A stretch of DNA of 64,000 bases, taken from assembly GCF_000720455.1 (NCBI RefSeq), contig NZ_JOAK01000002.1, forward strand, positions 186,001 to 250,000, in the 5' to 3' direction. Shown here piece by piece: positions 1-7,575 of this stretch (position 1 is the stretch's first letter; each line of letters opens with the position of its first letter). The position numbers and the translations under genes were made by a program. The notes below the pieces were generated by a model. That model did not search any database, had not been told where the DNA came from, and worked only from the letters and a program-made list of their open reading frames with translations. The stretch comes from Streptomyces virginiae (lineage in GTDB: Bacteria > Actinomycetota > Actinomycetes > Streptomycetales > Streptomycetaceae).

Positions 1-154
1 GCGCGCCCAGTCGATCCTCAGCGGAGTTGTCAAAGCCTCCGATGGGTCGTGGAACTTTAGTTTCTTCCTCGCGGACGACGGTGGCGCACTGGTCGCCTGC
101 ATCGGCATCCGGCGGCCCGATAGGCCGCCCCTCGCAGGAGTCCGGTCAGCGGGG

Positions 155-328
155 TCAGAGGTCGCCCTGAGACCGCTCAAGGCCTTCCACGAACGCATGG
201 TGGAAGATGAGCTCGGCGACCCGGCAGGGTGCGGTGATAAACATCCTCTGTGCCTCGCCGAGGTCGCATCCGACGACCTGCATGGTCACCATGACCGCGT
301 CCACGCCGTCACAACCGATCCCCTTCAA
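155..328 (-). CDS. Small hypothetical protein downstream of the GntR fragment
   Basis: This is a short minus-strand frame of about 57 codons ending at TGA 157-155. Its codons are strongly G/C-ended and it contains the segment GEAQRMFITAPCRVAELIF, which looks like real protein. It starts either at TTG 328, with AGGAG three bases upstream, or at GTG 304 (49 aa); neither start is well supported. It lies just downstream of, and on the same strand as, the truncated GntR-type regulator, so it was probably the second gene of that unit. I do not recognise the family. The opposite-strand frame is also open here, so the coding strand rests mainly on codon pattern. Confidence 0.35.
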   Translation of the reverse strand: MKGIGCDGVDAVMVTMQVVGCDLGEAQRMFITAPCRVAELIFHHAFVEGLERSQGDL

Positions 329-382
329 GAACTCCTGGAGGGTCTTGCATCGGCCAGGCGGGCAGGGTGGCGCTGGGCGCGG

Positions 383-652
383 CTAGCGACTGACAGGAAT
401 CTCATAGACGATCTCGCAGAGCGCGGACGGGATGACGATGTCCGCCGTCTCGACGGGCTGTCCCTCGTCGCTGTAGTACGTCCGCCGGATGTGCGTGACC
501 AGGGCGGCCTTCTGAATCCCGAGGAGTGATGCTTCCTCGGCTGTCGCCTGCCGAGGCTCCGGCTGCTCCACGGCATGGCTGACGGTGATCTCCGGCAGGA
601 CAACCAGCGTGCCGGCGGTGAGCTCGTACGGCTCCCAGCTGCCGGCACCGGG
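383..652 (-). pseudogene. C-terminal fragment of a GntR-family regulator (UTRA domain)
   Basis: About 86 codons on the minus strand encode the end of a UTRA effector-binding domain: GSWEPYELTAG, then a stretch with EEASLLGI, then THIRRTYYSDEGQPVE, ending EIPVSR and TAG. GntR/HutC regulators normally have an N-terminal winged-helix domain and run about 240-260 residues. Here homology stops abruptly near 645-655, where integrase coding sequence begins on the other strand, so the DNA-binding half is missing. GntR regulators of the KorSA type are typical of Streptomyces integrative plasmids, which fits the integrase next to it. That the fragment comes from such an element is inference. Confidence 0.7.
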
Positions 653-655
653 CCC

Positions 656-1413
656 ACCACCGTGGCCAAGGCGTATGCGCTGCTGCGGGCGATTCTGGGT
701 ACGGCCCTGTCCGATCAGTTGATCAGGCGGAATCCGTGCCAGATCAAGGGCGCCAGCACCGTGCACACCCCGGAGCGGCCGACCGCCACCGTCGAGGAGG
801 TCTACGCCCTGGCCGCGGCCGTGCAGCCCCGATTCCGGGCGCTGATGCTGATGGCGGGGTTCCTCGGGCTCTGCTGGGGCGAGCTGATCGGGCTGTCCGG
901 CGGGATGTGGACCTGGAGCACGGGACTGTTCGCGTCCGCCGGTCCGTCGCCGAGCTGGGCAACGGGCAGCGGGAGATCAAGGCGCCGAAGAGCGCGGCCG
1001 GCAAGAGGACGGTCTCCATCCCGGGCGTGATCGTGCAGGAGATCCGCGATCACCTGGACACCTACGCCGAACCGGGGGCCGACGGGCGTGTCTTCATCGG
1101 GGCCAAGGGAGCGACTCCGCGCCGGAACCACTTCAATCTGCTGTGGCACAAGGCGTGTCGGAAGGCGGGGATCAAGGGGCTGCATTTCCATGATCTCCGG
1201 CACACGGGGAACACCCTGGCCGCCTCGACCGGGGCCAGCACCCGCGAGTTGATGGCGAGGATGGGCCACAGCACCGCCCAGGCCGCGCTGATCTATCAGC
1301 ACGCCAGCGCCGACCGGGACCGGCTGATCGCCGACGCGCTGAGCGGGCTCGTGCAGCAGGGCCGACGGGGCACGGGGAATCGGAACGGGCACGCGGGGGG
1401 CACGCCGGACTGA
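656..1413 (+). pseudogene. Tyrosine-recombinase integrase, 5'-truncated and frameshifted
   Basis: The catalytic half of a phage/plasmid-type integrase. Conserved boxes are present: LGLCWGELIGL (box I, about 868-900), then, one frame later, RDVDLEHGTV, and LHFHDLRHTGNTLAAS with GHS and the nucleophile region LIYQHA. Three lesions are visible. The N-terminal arm-binding and core-binding domains are gone, cut near 650. The catalytic box I Arg is Cys (TGC, one transition from CGC). A one-base loss near 890-903 moves the reading frame from phase 2 to phase 1. The gene ends at TGA 1411-1413, 70 bases from the 3' end of a tRNA-Gly gene, the usual position for int beside its attachment site. The enzyme is almost certainly dead. 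Confidence 0.9.
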
Positions 1414-1433
1414 TCCCGGCCCCGAAAATGACC

Positions 1434-1472
1434 AAGGGCCAGGCGGAGGAAATGTCCTCTGACCTGGCCCTT
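1434..1472. terminator. Bidirectional hairpin between int remnant and tRNA-Gly
   Basis: AAGGGCCAGG at 1434-1443 pairs perfectly with CCTGGCCCTT at 1463-1472, with further pairing inside. It lies between two convergent transcripts, the integrase remnant (+) and tRNA-Gly (-), and could end both. Confidence 0.7.
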
Positions 1473-1482
1473 CAGTACTGAG

Positions 1483-1553
1483 AGCGGGCGACGGGAATCG
1501 AACCCGCGTAGCTAGTTTGGAAGACTAGGGCTCTACCATTGAGCTACGCCCGC
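1483..1553 (-). tRNA. tRNA-Gly(TCC)
   Basis: A 71-nt cloverleaf reads on the minus strand with acceptor stem GCGGGCG/CGCCCGC, anticodon TCC in the loop CTTCCAA, a GGTTCGATTCC T-arm and discriminator U. The CCA is not encoded. The 3' end faces the integrase remnant and is the likely attachment site. A TAGGAT hexamer (complement of 1595-1600) about 41 bases upstream of the 5' end is a possible -10 element. Confidence 0.95.
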
Positions 1554-1721
1554 ATTGCGTGCGCCGCAGGTCCGGGGACCGTGGCACGGACAGCATCCTA
1601 GCGGGTCGTTCCGGCCGTGCGCACACCACATTCCGTGCCCGCGCCGTCGCCTGTCCGAAACGGCTCGTGAAACACCGCGCATCAGAGGGTCTCCGGGCAT
1701 GTACCCTACGTGTCGCACCGA

Positions 1722-1798
1722 CGGGGTGTGGCGCAGCTTGGTAGCGCGTCCGCTTTGGGAGCGGAAGGTCGTCGGTTCGAATCCGGCCACCCCGACCA
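1722..1798 (+). tRNA. tRNA-Pro(TGG)
   Basis: The acceptor CGGGGTG pairs with CACCCCG. The anticodon loop is TTTGGGA with anticodon TGG, the T-arm is GGTTCGAATCC, and an encoded CCA follows discriminator A (1795). It is divergent from tRNA-Gly and about 160 bases upstream of tig. A TACCCT hexamer at 1702-1707 is a possible -10 box. Confidence 0.95.
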
Positions 1799-1822
1799 AC
1801 GGCGGCCCACCGCAAGATCGCG

Positions 1823-1853
1823 TTGTGGGCTGATTGCCGCTTGCGGCTACTAT
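1823..1853 (+). promoter_or_regulatory. Candidate tig promoter
   Basis: TTGTGG (1823-1828) and TACTAT (1848-1853) are separated by 19 bases, between tRNA-Pro and tig. Transcription from here would give a leader of about 100 nt with the SD AAGGAG at 1947-1952. Confidence 0.45.
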
Positions 1854-1960
1854 GCAAGCTGCGTGCCCGTGTGTCTGATGTACCGGGCCGAAGTCCGCCG
1901 GGCCGCTGATTCCAGCGAGACGGCAGATCCCCCAGCAGTCAGCCACAAGGAGACCGAACC

Positions 1961-3355
1961 GTGAAGAGCGCCGTTGAGACCCTGAACCCGACGCGGGTTC
2001 GGCTCACTGTTGAGGTGCCCTTCGAGGAGCTCAAGGACAGCCTCGACGCGGCGTACAAGAAGATCAACCAGCAGGTCACGGTGAAGGGCTTCCGCAAGGG
2101 CAAGATCCCGGCCCGCGTCATCGACCAGCGCTTCGGCCGCGGTGCGGTGCTGGAGGAGGCCGTCAACGACGCCCTCCCGAAGTTCTACACCGAGGCCGTC
2201 AACGAGGCCGACCTGAACCCGCTGGGCCAGCCCGAGGTCGACATCACCGAGCTGAAGGACGGCGAGCTGCTGGCCTTCACCGCCGAGGTCGACGTGCGCC
2301 CCGAGATCGAGATCCCGGACTACTCCGGCATCGAGGTCGAGGTCGACGCCATCGAGGTCTCCGACGAGGACGTCGAGAAGTCGGTCGAGCAGCTGCGCGG
2401 CCGCTTCGCGTCCACCAAGGACGTCGAGCGCGCCGCCGCCGAGGGTGACGTCGTCACCATCGACCTGGAGGCCAAGGTCGACGGCGAGGTGCTGCCCGAC
2501 GGCGTCGCCTCCGACGTCTCCTACACCATCGGCTCGGGCGAGCTGCTCGAGGGCATCGACGAGGCCGTCACGGGCCTCGAGGCCGGCGGCGAGGCCACCT
2601 TCACCTCGCAGCTGAAGGGCGGCTCCGCCGAGGGCAAGGACGCCGAGGTCTCCGTCAAGGTCACCAAGGTCTCCGCCAAGGAGCTCCCGGAGCTGGACGA
2701 CGAGTTCGCCCAGATGGCCAGCGAGTTCGACACCCTCGAGGACCTCAAGGCGGACAGCCGCAAGCGCCTCGAGAACATGAAGCAGTACGACCAGGCCACG
2801 CAGGCCCAGGAGCGCGTCCTGGAGAAGCTGCTGGAGCTCGTCGAGGTGCCGATCCCCGAGAAGCTGCTCGAGGACGAGGTCAACACCCGCAAGCACAACC
2901 TGGAGCACCACCAGCTCGGCCAGATGGGCCTGGACCTGGCGAAGTACCTGGAGTTCCAGGGCAAGACGGTCGAGGAGTTCGACGCCGAGACCAAGGAGCA
3001 GGCGATCAAGGGCATCAAGACCCAGTTCGTCCTGGACGCCCTGGTCAACAAGGAGAAGCTGGGCGTCAACCAGGAGGAGCTCACCGAGCACCTCATGCGC
3101 CGTGCCCAGTCCTCCGGCATGTCCCCCGACCAGTTCGCCCAGGCGGTCGTCGAGGGTGGCCAGGTCCCGATGCTGGTCGGCGAGGTCGCGCGCGGCAAGG
3201 CCCTCGCGGTCGTCGTCGAGGCCGCCAAGGTCGTCGACACCAACGGTGAGGTCGTCGACCTCTCCGACGACGAGGACGAGGTCGAGACGGCCGCCGAGAC
3301 CGTCGAGGCCGCCGTTGACGGCGACGACGAGGTCAAGGCCGACGAGGCCAAGTAA
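1961..3355 (+). CDS. tig: Trigger factor, ribosome-associated chaperone
   Basis: Trigger factor binds ribosomal protein L23 at the exit tunnel and shields nascent chains; it also carries peptidyl-prolyl isomerase activity. The 464-residue protein has the three expected parts. The N-terminal ribosome-binding domain contains the signature GFRKGKIP at residues 43-50. A central FKBP-type PPIase domain spans about 155-240. The C-terminal helical chaperone arms follow, ending in a strongly acidic tail rich in Glu, Asp and Val. The GTG start at 1961 is preceded by AAGGAG at 1947-1952, eight bases away. It heads the tig-clpP1-clpP2-clpX block, so folding and degradation genes lie together. A perfect hairpin terminator follows. 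The identification is secure. Confidence 0.98.
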   Translation: MKSAVETLNPTRVRLTVEVPFEELKDSLDAAYKKINQQVTVKGFRKGKIPARVIDQRFGRGAVLEEAVNDALPKFYTEAVNEADLNPLGQPEVDITELKDGELLAFTAEVDVRPEIEIPDYSGIEVEVDAIEVSDEDVEKSVEQLRGRFASTKDVERAAAEGDVVTIDLEAKVDGEVLPDGVASDVSYTIGSGELLEGIDEAVTGLEAGGEATFTSQLKGGSAEGKDAEVSVKVTKVSAKELPELDDEFAQMASEFDTLEDLKADSRKRLENMKQYDQATQAQERVLEKLLELVEVPIPEKLLEDEVNTRKHNLEHHQLGQMGLDLAKYLEFQGKTVEEFDAETKEQAIKGIKTQFVLDALVNKEKLGVNQEELTEHLMRRAQSSGMSPDQFAQAVVEGGQVPMLVGEVARGKALAVVVEAAKVVDTNGEVVDLSDDEDEVETAAETVEAAVDGDDEVKADEAK

Positions 3356-3408
3356 CACTTCGGGTGAGGCCGGGTGACACCCCTGGCCGAGCCCGCCGAG
3401 CAGTGCCC

Positions 3409-3446
3409 CGGAAGGGCCCGGACGCAGCCGCGTCCGGGCCCTTCCG
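3409..3446 (+). terminator. tig terminator
   Basis: A perfect 17-bp GC-rich inverted repeat (3409-3425 with 3430-3446) with the four-base loop AGCC lies 54 bases after the tig stop. There is no T-tract, as is usual in Streptomyces. It separates tig from the 310-base tig-clpP1 gap, whose only other recognisable content is the ClgR-type operator. Confidence 0.8.
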
Positions 3447-3481
3447 CATGGCCGGGGCACGGTCCCCGCAAGGCCCCCGGA

Positions 3482-3500
3482 GCTTGCGCTCCGAGCGAAC
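3482..3500 (+). promoter_or_regulatory. ClgR-type operator upstream of clpP1
   Basis: GCTTGCGCTCCGAGCGAAC contains the core CGC-N5-GCG (3487-3497); its reverse complement reads GTTCGCTCGGAGCGCAAGC. This fits the described actinobacterial ClgR site, with CGC and GCG five bases apart and GTTCGC flanks. ClgR activates clpP1P2 in Streptomyces. The site lies 166 bases upstream of the clpP1 start, a suitable place for an activator. Confidence 0.7.
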
Positions 3501-3665
3501 AGTTCGGGAAGCGGGATGGCGTTGTCCGACCTGCGCGTTAGGGTCCATGAATACGAGGGCACGTGAGTACCCGGGCGCCGGCGGACCCGTCCGCTCCGGC
3601 CGGACCGCGCCCCAGAACGAGACGCTGAGACGGCACATGGCCGTCGGAGACGAGCAGGTGGATAC

Positions 3666-4283
3666 GTGACGAATCTGAAGCCTTACGCCGCGGGTGAGCC
3701 GTCCATCGGTGGCGGCCTCGGCGACCATGTCTACAACCGGCTGCTCGGCGAGCGAATCATCTTCCTCGGCCAGCAGGTCGACGACGACATCGCGAACAAG
3801 ATCACCGCGCAGCTCCTGCTCCTGGCCGCCGAGCCGGAGAAGGACATCTACCTCTACATCAACAGCCCCGGTGGCTCGGTGACGGCCGGCATGGCCGTCT
3901 ACGACACCATGCAGTACATCCCCAACGACGTCGTGACCATCGGCATGGGCATGGCGGCCTCGATGGGGCAGTTCCTGCTCACCGGTGGCGCCAAGGGCAA
4001 GCGCTTCGCCCTGCCGAACACCGACATCCTGATGCACCAGGGCTCCGCCGGTATCGGTGGCACCGCGTCGGACATCAAGATCCAGGCCCAGTACCTGCTG
4101 CGCACCAAGCAGCGGATGGCCGAGATCACCGCGTTCCACTCGGGCCAGACCGTCGAGGCGATCATCCGCGACGGTGACCGCGACCGCTGGTTCACCTCCG
4201 AGGAGGCCAAGGAGTACGGCCTCATCGACGAGATCATCTCGGCCGCGTCCAACGTTCCGGGCGGCGGCGGCACCGGGGCCTGA
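3666..4283 (+). CDS. clpP1: ATP-dependent Clp protease proteolytic subunit ClpP1
   Basis: A serine peptidase that forms the degradation chamber with ClpP2 and is fed by ClpX and other Clp ATPases. The 205-residue protein has the catalytic triad at the usual spacing: Ser99 in GMGMAASMG, His124 in LMHQG and Asp173 in DRDRW. The GTG start at 3666 has AGGTGG a few bases upstream. clpP2 starts 55 bases after the stop with no terminator between, so the two are one operon. In Streptomyces clpP1 expression depends on ClgR, and a matching operator is present at 3482-3500. A short Gly-rich tail ends the protein. Confidence 0.97.
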   Translation: MTNLKPYAAGEPSIGGGLGDHVYNRLLGERIIFLGQQVDDDIANKITAQLLLLAAEPEKDIYLYINSPGGSVTAGMAVYDTMQYIPNDVVTIGMGMAASMGQFLLTGGAKGKRFALPNTDILMHQGSAGIGGTASDIKIQAQYLLRTKQRMAEITAFHSGQTVEAIIRDGDRDRWFTSEEAKEYGLIDEIISAASNVPGGGGTGA

Positions 4284-4338
4284 TCCCGGTAACCACCGTC
4301 AGTACCCAGCAGCCGACAGCCCGCAGAACGCCACCAGG

Positions 4339-5007
4339 ATGGTGAACACCCAGATGCAGAACAACTTCTCCGCGAGCGGCCTCTACTCCGGCCCGCAGGT
4401 GGACAACCGCTACGTCATCCCGCGCTTCGTCGAGCGCACCTCGCAGGGCGTGCGCGAGTACGACCCGTACGCGAAGCTCTTCGAGGAGCGCGTGATCTTC
4501 CTCGGCGTGCAGATCGACGACGCCTCGGCCAACGACGTCATGGCGCAGCTGCTGTGCCTGGAGTCGATGGACCCGGACCGCGACATCTCGATCTACATCA
4601 ACAGCCCCGGCGGCTCCTTCACCGCGCTGACGGCGATCTACGACACGATGCAGTTCGTGAAGCCGGACATCCAGACGGTCTGCATGGGCCAGGCGGCCTC
4701 CGCCGCCGCCGTCCTGCTCGCCGCCGGCACCCCCGGCAAGCGCATGGCCCTGCCGAACGCCCGCGTGCTGATCCACCAGCCCTCCGGCGGCACCGGCCGT
4801 GAGCAGCTCTCCGACCTGGAGATCGCGGCCAACGAGATCCTGCGCATGCGCGACCAGCTGGAGACCATGCTGGCCAAGCACTCGACGACGCCGATCGAGA
4901 AGATCCGCGACGACATCGAGCGCGACAAGATCCTCACGGCCGAGGACGCGCTCGCGTACGGCCTGATCGACCAGATCATCTCCACCCGCAAGAGCAACAA
5001 GCTCTGA
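4339..5007 (+). CDS. clpP2: ATP-dependent Clp protease proteolytic subunit ClpP2
   Basis: The second ClpP of the paired peptidase. From ATG 4339 it is 222 residues, with Ser121 in CMGQAASAA, His146 in VLIHQPSGG and Asp196 in IERDK forming the triad. The frame is open further upstream, but that part overlaps clpP1 and is not homologous. ATG 4339 is used here; ATG 4354 is also possible, and neither has a strong SD sequence, which suggests coupling to clpP1 translation. The N-terminal extension (about 25 residues before YVIPRFVE) is typical of actinobacterial ClpP2, where a propeptide is processed. A terminator follows at 5066-5087. Confidence 0.96.
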   Translation: MVNTQMQNNFSASGLYSGPQVDNRYVIPRFVERTSQGVREYDPYAKLFEERVIFLGVQIDDASANDVMAQLLCLESMDPDRDISIYINSPGGSFTALTAIYDTMQFVKPDIQTVCMGQAASAAAVLLAAGTPGKRMALPNARVLIHQPSGGTGREQLSDLEIAANEILRMRDQLETMLAKHSTTPIEKIRDDIERDKILTAEDALAYGLIDQIISTRKSNKL

Positions 5008-5065
5008 TCCTTGCCGACAGTTGGCGGGGGCACACCACCGGATTCGGGGATGTGAACCACGTCAA

Positions 5066-5087
5066 GGGGGCCCCGCACGGGGCCCCC
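5066..5087 (+). terminator. clpP1-clpP2 terminator
   Basis: GGGGGCCCC and GGGGCCCCC pair over 9 bp around the loop GCAC. It ends the clpP operon and gives clpX its own transcription unit; TACCGT and GATATG hexamers just downstream (about 5095-5107) are possible -10 boxes for clpX. Confidence 0.75.
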
Positions 5088-5160
5088 GGCAAGGTACCGT
5101 CGGATATGAGGCACCAGGAGCGCTGAACCAGGCGTCTCCCAGGCGAAGGGGAAGCACCTC

Positions 5161-6447
5161 GTGGCACGCATCGGTGACGGCGGCGATCTGCTCAAGTGCT
5201 CGTTCTGCGGAAAGAGCCAGAAGCAGGTGAAGAAGCTCATCGCAGGACCCGGTGTGTACATCTGCGACGAGTGCATCGACCTCTGCAACGAGATCATCGA
5301 AGAGGAACTCGCGGAGACCTCCGAGGTCCGGTGGGAGGAACTCCCCAAGCCCCGTGAGATCTACGAGTTCCTGGAGAGCTACGTCGTCGGCCAGGAGCCG
5401 GCGAAGAAGGCGCTCTCCGTAGCGGTCTACAACCACTACAAGCGCGTTCAGGCCGGCGAGAACGGCGGCGCGCAGGGACGCGACGACGCGATCGAGCTCG
5501 CGAAGTCCAACATCCTGCTGCTGGGCCCCACGGGCTCCGGCAAGACGCTCCTCGCGCAGACCCTGGCCCGCATGCTGAACGTCCCGTTCGCCATCGCCGA
5601 CGCGACGGCGCTGACGGAGGCCGGGTACGTCGGCGAGGACGTCGAGAACATCCTGCTGAAGCTGATCCAGGCCGCCGACTACGACGTCAAGAAGGCCGAG
5701 ACCGGGATCATCTACATCGACGAGATCGACAAGGTCGCCCGCAAGAGCGAAAACCCGTCGATCACGCGCGACGTGAGCGGCGAGGGCGTGCAGCAGGCCC
5801 TCCTGAAGATCCTGGAAGGCACGACGGCCTCCGTGCCGCCGCAGGGCGGCCGCAAGCACCCGCACCAGGAGTTCATCCAGATCGACACGACGAACGTGCT
5901 CTTCATCGTGGGCGGCGCCTTCGCCGGTCTGGAGAAGATCATCGAGTCGCGTGCGGGCGCCAAGGGCATCGGCTTCGGGGCGACGATCCGCTCGAAGCGC
6001 GAGATCGAGGCCAGCGACCAGTTCCAGGAGGTCATGCCGGAGGACCTGGTGAAGTTCGGGATGATCCCCGAGTTCATCGGCCGCCTCCCTGTGCTGACCT
6101 CCGTGCACAACCTGGACCGCGAGGCCCTGCTCCAGATCCTCATCGAGCCGCGCAACGCGCTGGTCAAGCAGTACCAGCGCCTGTTTGAACTCGACGGCGT
6201 GGAGCTGGACTTCGAGCGCGAGGCGCTGGAGGCCATCGCGGACCAGGCGATCCTCCGCCAGACGGGCGCGCGCGGCCTGCGCGCCATCATGGAAGAGGTC
6301 CTGATGTCGGTGATGTACGAGGTCCCGTCCCGCAAGGACGTGGCCCGCGTGGTCATCACGGCGGACGTGGTCCGCTCCAACGTCAACCCGACGCTGGTCC
6401 CGCGCATCGTCCCGAAGGACCAGGGCCCGCACGAGAAGTCGGCCTAG
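5161..6447 (+). CDS. clpX: Clp protease ATP-binding subunit ClpX
   Basis: An AAA+ unfoldase that delivers substrates, including ssrA-tagged proteins, to ClpP. It is 428 residues long. The N-terminal zinc-binding domain has Cys13, Cys16, Cys35 and Cys38 (CSFC and CDEC). Walker A GPTGSGKT is at 122-129, and Walker B (IIYIDEID) and sensor/arginine-finger segments follow. GTG 5161 is preceded by AAGGGGA (5146-5152), eight bases away. It is separated from clpP2 by a terminator, so it is probably transcribed on its own. An 18-bp perfect hairpin shared with the convergent downstream gene ends it. Confidence 0.98.
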   Translation: MARIGDGGDLLKCSFCGKSQKQVKKLIAGPGVYICDECIDLCNEIIEEELAETSEVRWEELPKPREIYEFLESYVVGQEPAKKALSVAVYNHYKRVQAGENGGAQGRDDAIELAKSNILLLGPTGSGKTLLAQTLARMLNVPFAIADATALTEAGYVGEDVENILLKLIQAADYDVKKAETGIIYIDEIDKVARKSENPSITRDVSGEGVQQALLKILEGTTASVPPQGGRKHPHQEFIQIDTTNVLFIVGGAFAGLEKIIESRAGAKGIGFGATIRSKREIEASDQFQEVMPEDLVKFGMIPEFIGRLPVLTSVHNLDREALLQILIEPRNALVKQYQRLFELDGVELDFEREALEAIADQAILRQTGARGLRAIMEEVLMSVMYEVPSRKDVARVVITADVVRSNVNPTLVPRIVPKDQGPHEKSA

Positions 6448-6467
6448 CCGCAGGGCAGTGGCCCGGT

Positions 6468-6508
6468 ACGCGAAAGGGGCGCCCCCCACCGGGGCGCCCC
6501 TTTCGCGT
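6468..6508. terminator. Bidirectional terminator, clpX / membrane protein
   Basis: A perfect 18-bp stem (6468-6485 with 6491-6508) with a five-base loop lies between the convergent stops of clpX and the minus-strand membrane protein gene. Confidence 0.85.
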
Positions 6509-6521
6509 GTTCCGCCGTCCG

Positions 6522-7448
6522 CTAGTTCTTGACGCGGGCGGTCTTGTAGAGCTTCGCCGCGAGTTCCGCGGTCTGCTCCTGGTTGTAGCCCGGCTTGCCG
6601 GCGAGGATGGAGGCCACGTCCGTCGCGCTGACCATGGCCAGCGTGCTGTAGTCGCCCCAGATGCAGATCGGGAGGGTGGCCTCCTTGGGCCCCTTCGTGT
6701 TCGTGTCCTTCGCGGTGAACTTGACGTCCTGGCACTTCATGACGGCGCCTTCGAACCCGGCCGGGGTCACTGCCTTGGGGCTGCCCACGAGTTCCACATC
6801 GGACTTGCCGTCCTTGGCGCTCTCCAGCTTGGCCATGGCGAAGTAGCCGTCCACGGTCTTCTCCGGGTCGGCGATCTCGCCGTAGACACCCGAGAAGTTG
6901 AGGCCCTTGGCCGACAGCGGGTTCTTGGGGTCGCCCGCCTGGTAGTTCATGGACGCCTTGGTCGGGTTCTTGATGCCCGCGGCCTCGGCTTCCTGCTTGT
7001 CCTTGTCGGTGAAGGGCTTGTCCTGGTACTTCGGGTCCTTCTTGAAGTCGTCGACCGACTCCGGGGCGACCAGCTTGTAGCCCTTGGTGTCCGCGGAGAT
7101 GTTGCCGCCCGCGCCGCCGCCCACGAGGTACCAGCCGCCGCCCGCGATCACCGCGACCGCCACGACCACGCCGATGATCACGCCGGCCTTGGACTTCTTC
7201 GGGGGCTGGCCGCCGTACGGGGCCTGCTGGGGGTAGCCGTAGGCCGGGGTCTGCGGCTGCGGGGGGTAGCCCTGCGGCGGGACGCCCGGCTGCTGCGGGT
7301 AGCCGTAGCCCGGCTGCGGGGGCGCGGGCTGGCCGTACGGGCCCGGCTGCGCGGGCTGGCCGTACGGGCCGGGCGGCGGAGGCTGTTGTCCGTACGGTCC
7401 GGGCTGCTGAGGCTGCTGTCCGTAAGGCCCCGGCTGGTTGTAGCTCAT
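6522..7448 (-). CDS. Pro/Gln/Tyr-rich single-pass membrane protein
   Basis: This 308-residue protein has a low-complexity cytoplasmic N-terminus (about residues 1-85) built of PGPYGQ-type repeats, a KKSK stop-transfer motif, one membrane span (GVIIGVVVAVAVIAGGGWYL, about 88-108) and an extracytoplasmic domain of about 200 residues without a motif I recognise. Two Cys residues in the outer domain (VMKCQD and LPICIW) could form a disulfide. The ATG at 7448 has GAGGGGG six to seven bases upstream. Proteins of this layout are common in Streptomyces and of unknown role. It is convergent with clpX and divergent from valS, so it is a single-gene unit. Confidence 0.85.
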   Translation of the reverse strand: MSYNQPGPYGQQPQQPGPYGQQPPPPGPYGQPAQPGPYGQPAPPQPGYGYPQQPGVPPQGYPPQPQTPAYGYPQQAPYGGQPPKKSKAGVIIGVVVAVAVIAGGGWYLVGGGAGGNISADTKGYKLVAPESVDDFKKDPKYQDKPFTDKDKQEAEAAGIKNPTKASMNYQAGDPKNPLSAKGLNFSGVYGEIADPEKTVDGYFAMAKLESAKDGKSDVELVGSPKAVTPAGFEGAVMKCQDVKFTAKDTNTKGPKEATLPICIWGDYSTLAMVSATDVASILAGKPGYNQEQTAELAAKLYKTARVKN

Positions 7449-7575
7449 CCCGCGTCCCCCTCTGAGGTTGCTTATACGTTCCTCACATCCTGTCGGAAGC
7501 CGAAGCCCGCCAGGGCGCCGGGCCCCTCTCTAACCGGTTTCATGACTGGACTGTTACGGCCCTAAACTGAGCCCC

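Larger units (their letters stand above)
155..1483. mobile_element. Remnant of an integrative element at tRNA-Gly
   Basis: The truncated GntR regulator, the small downstream frame and the decayed integrase lie together against the 3' end of tRNA-Gly. Integrative plasmids and phages of Streptomyces commonly use tRNA 3' ends as attB, and int usually sits next to the junction. No second copy of the tRNA 3' end is visible in the window, so the far boundary is either upstream of position 1 or lost. The internal join near 645-655 fuses two oppositely oriented genes and marks a deletion within the element. Confidence 0.6.

Noticed and set aside
2..529. Plus-strand frame open from the window edge, with a protein-like start (SFFLADDGGALVACIGIRRP)
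   Set aside because: The first 150 bases could be the end of a real gene, but the rest lies antisense to the small gene and the GntR fragment and the true stop cannot be placed.
1850..3562. Minus-strand 570-codon open frame across tig
   Set aside because: Leu/Val/Asp-rich antisense shadow of tig; the plus strand encodes a clear trigger factor.
4057..4338. N-terminal extension of clpP2 into clpP1
   Set aside because: Arg/Ser-rich, overlaps clpP1 in another frame and has no counterpart in ClpP2 proteins.
7449..7575. T-box or leader-peptide control of valS
   Set aside because: No Val-codon leader peptide, specifier loop or terminator is visible before the start; a leaderless promoter fills the space.
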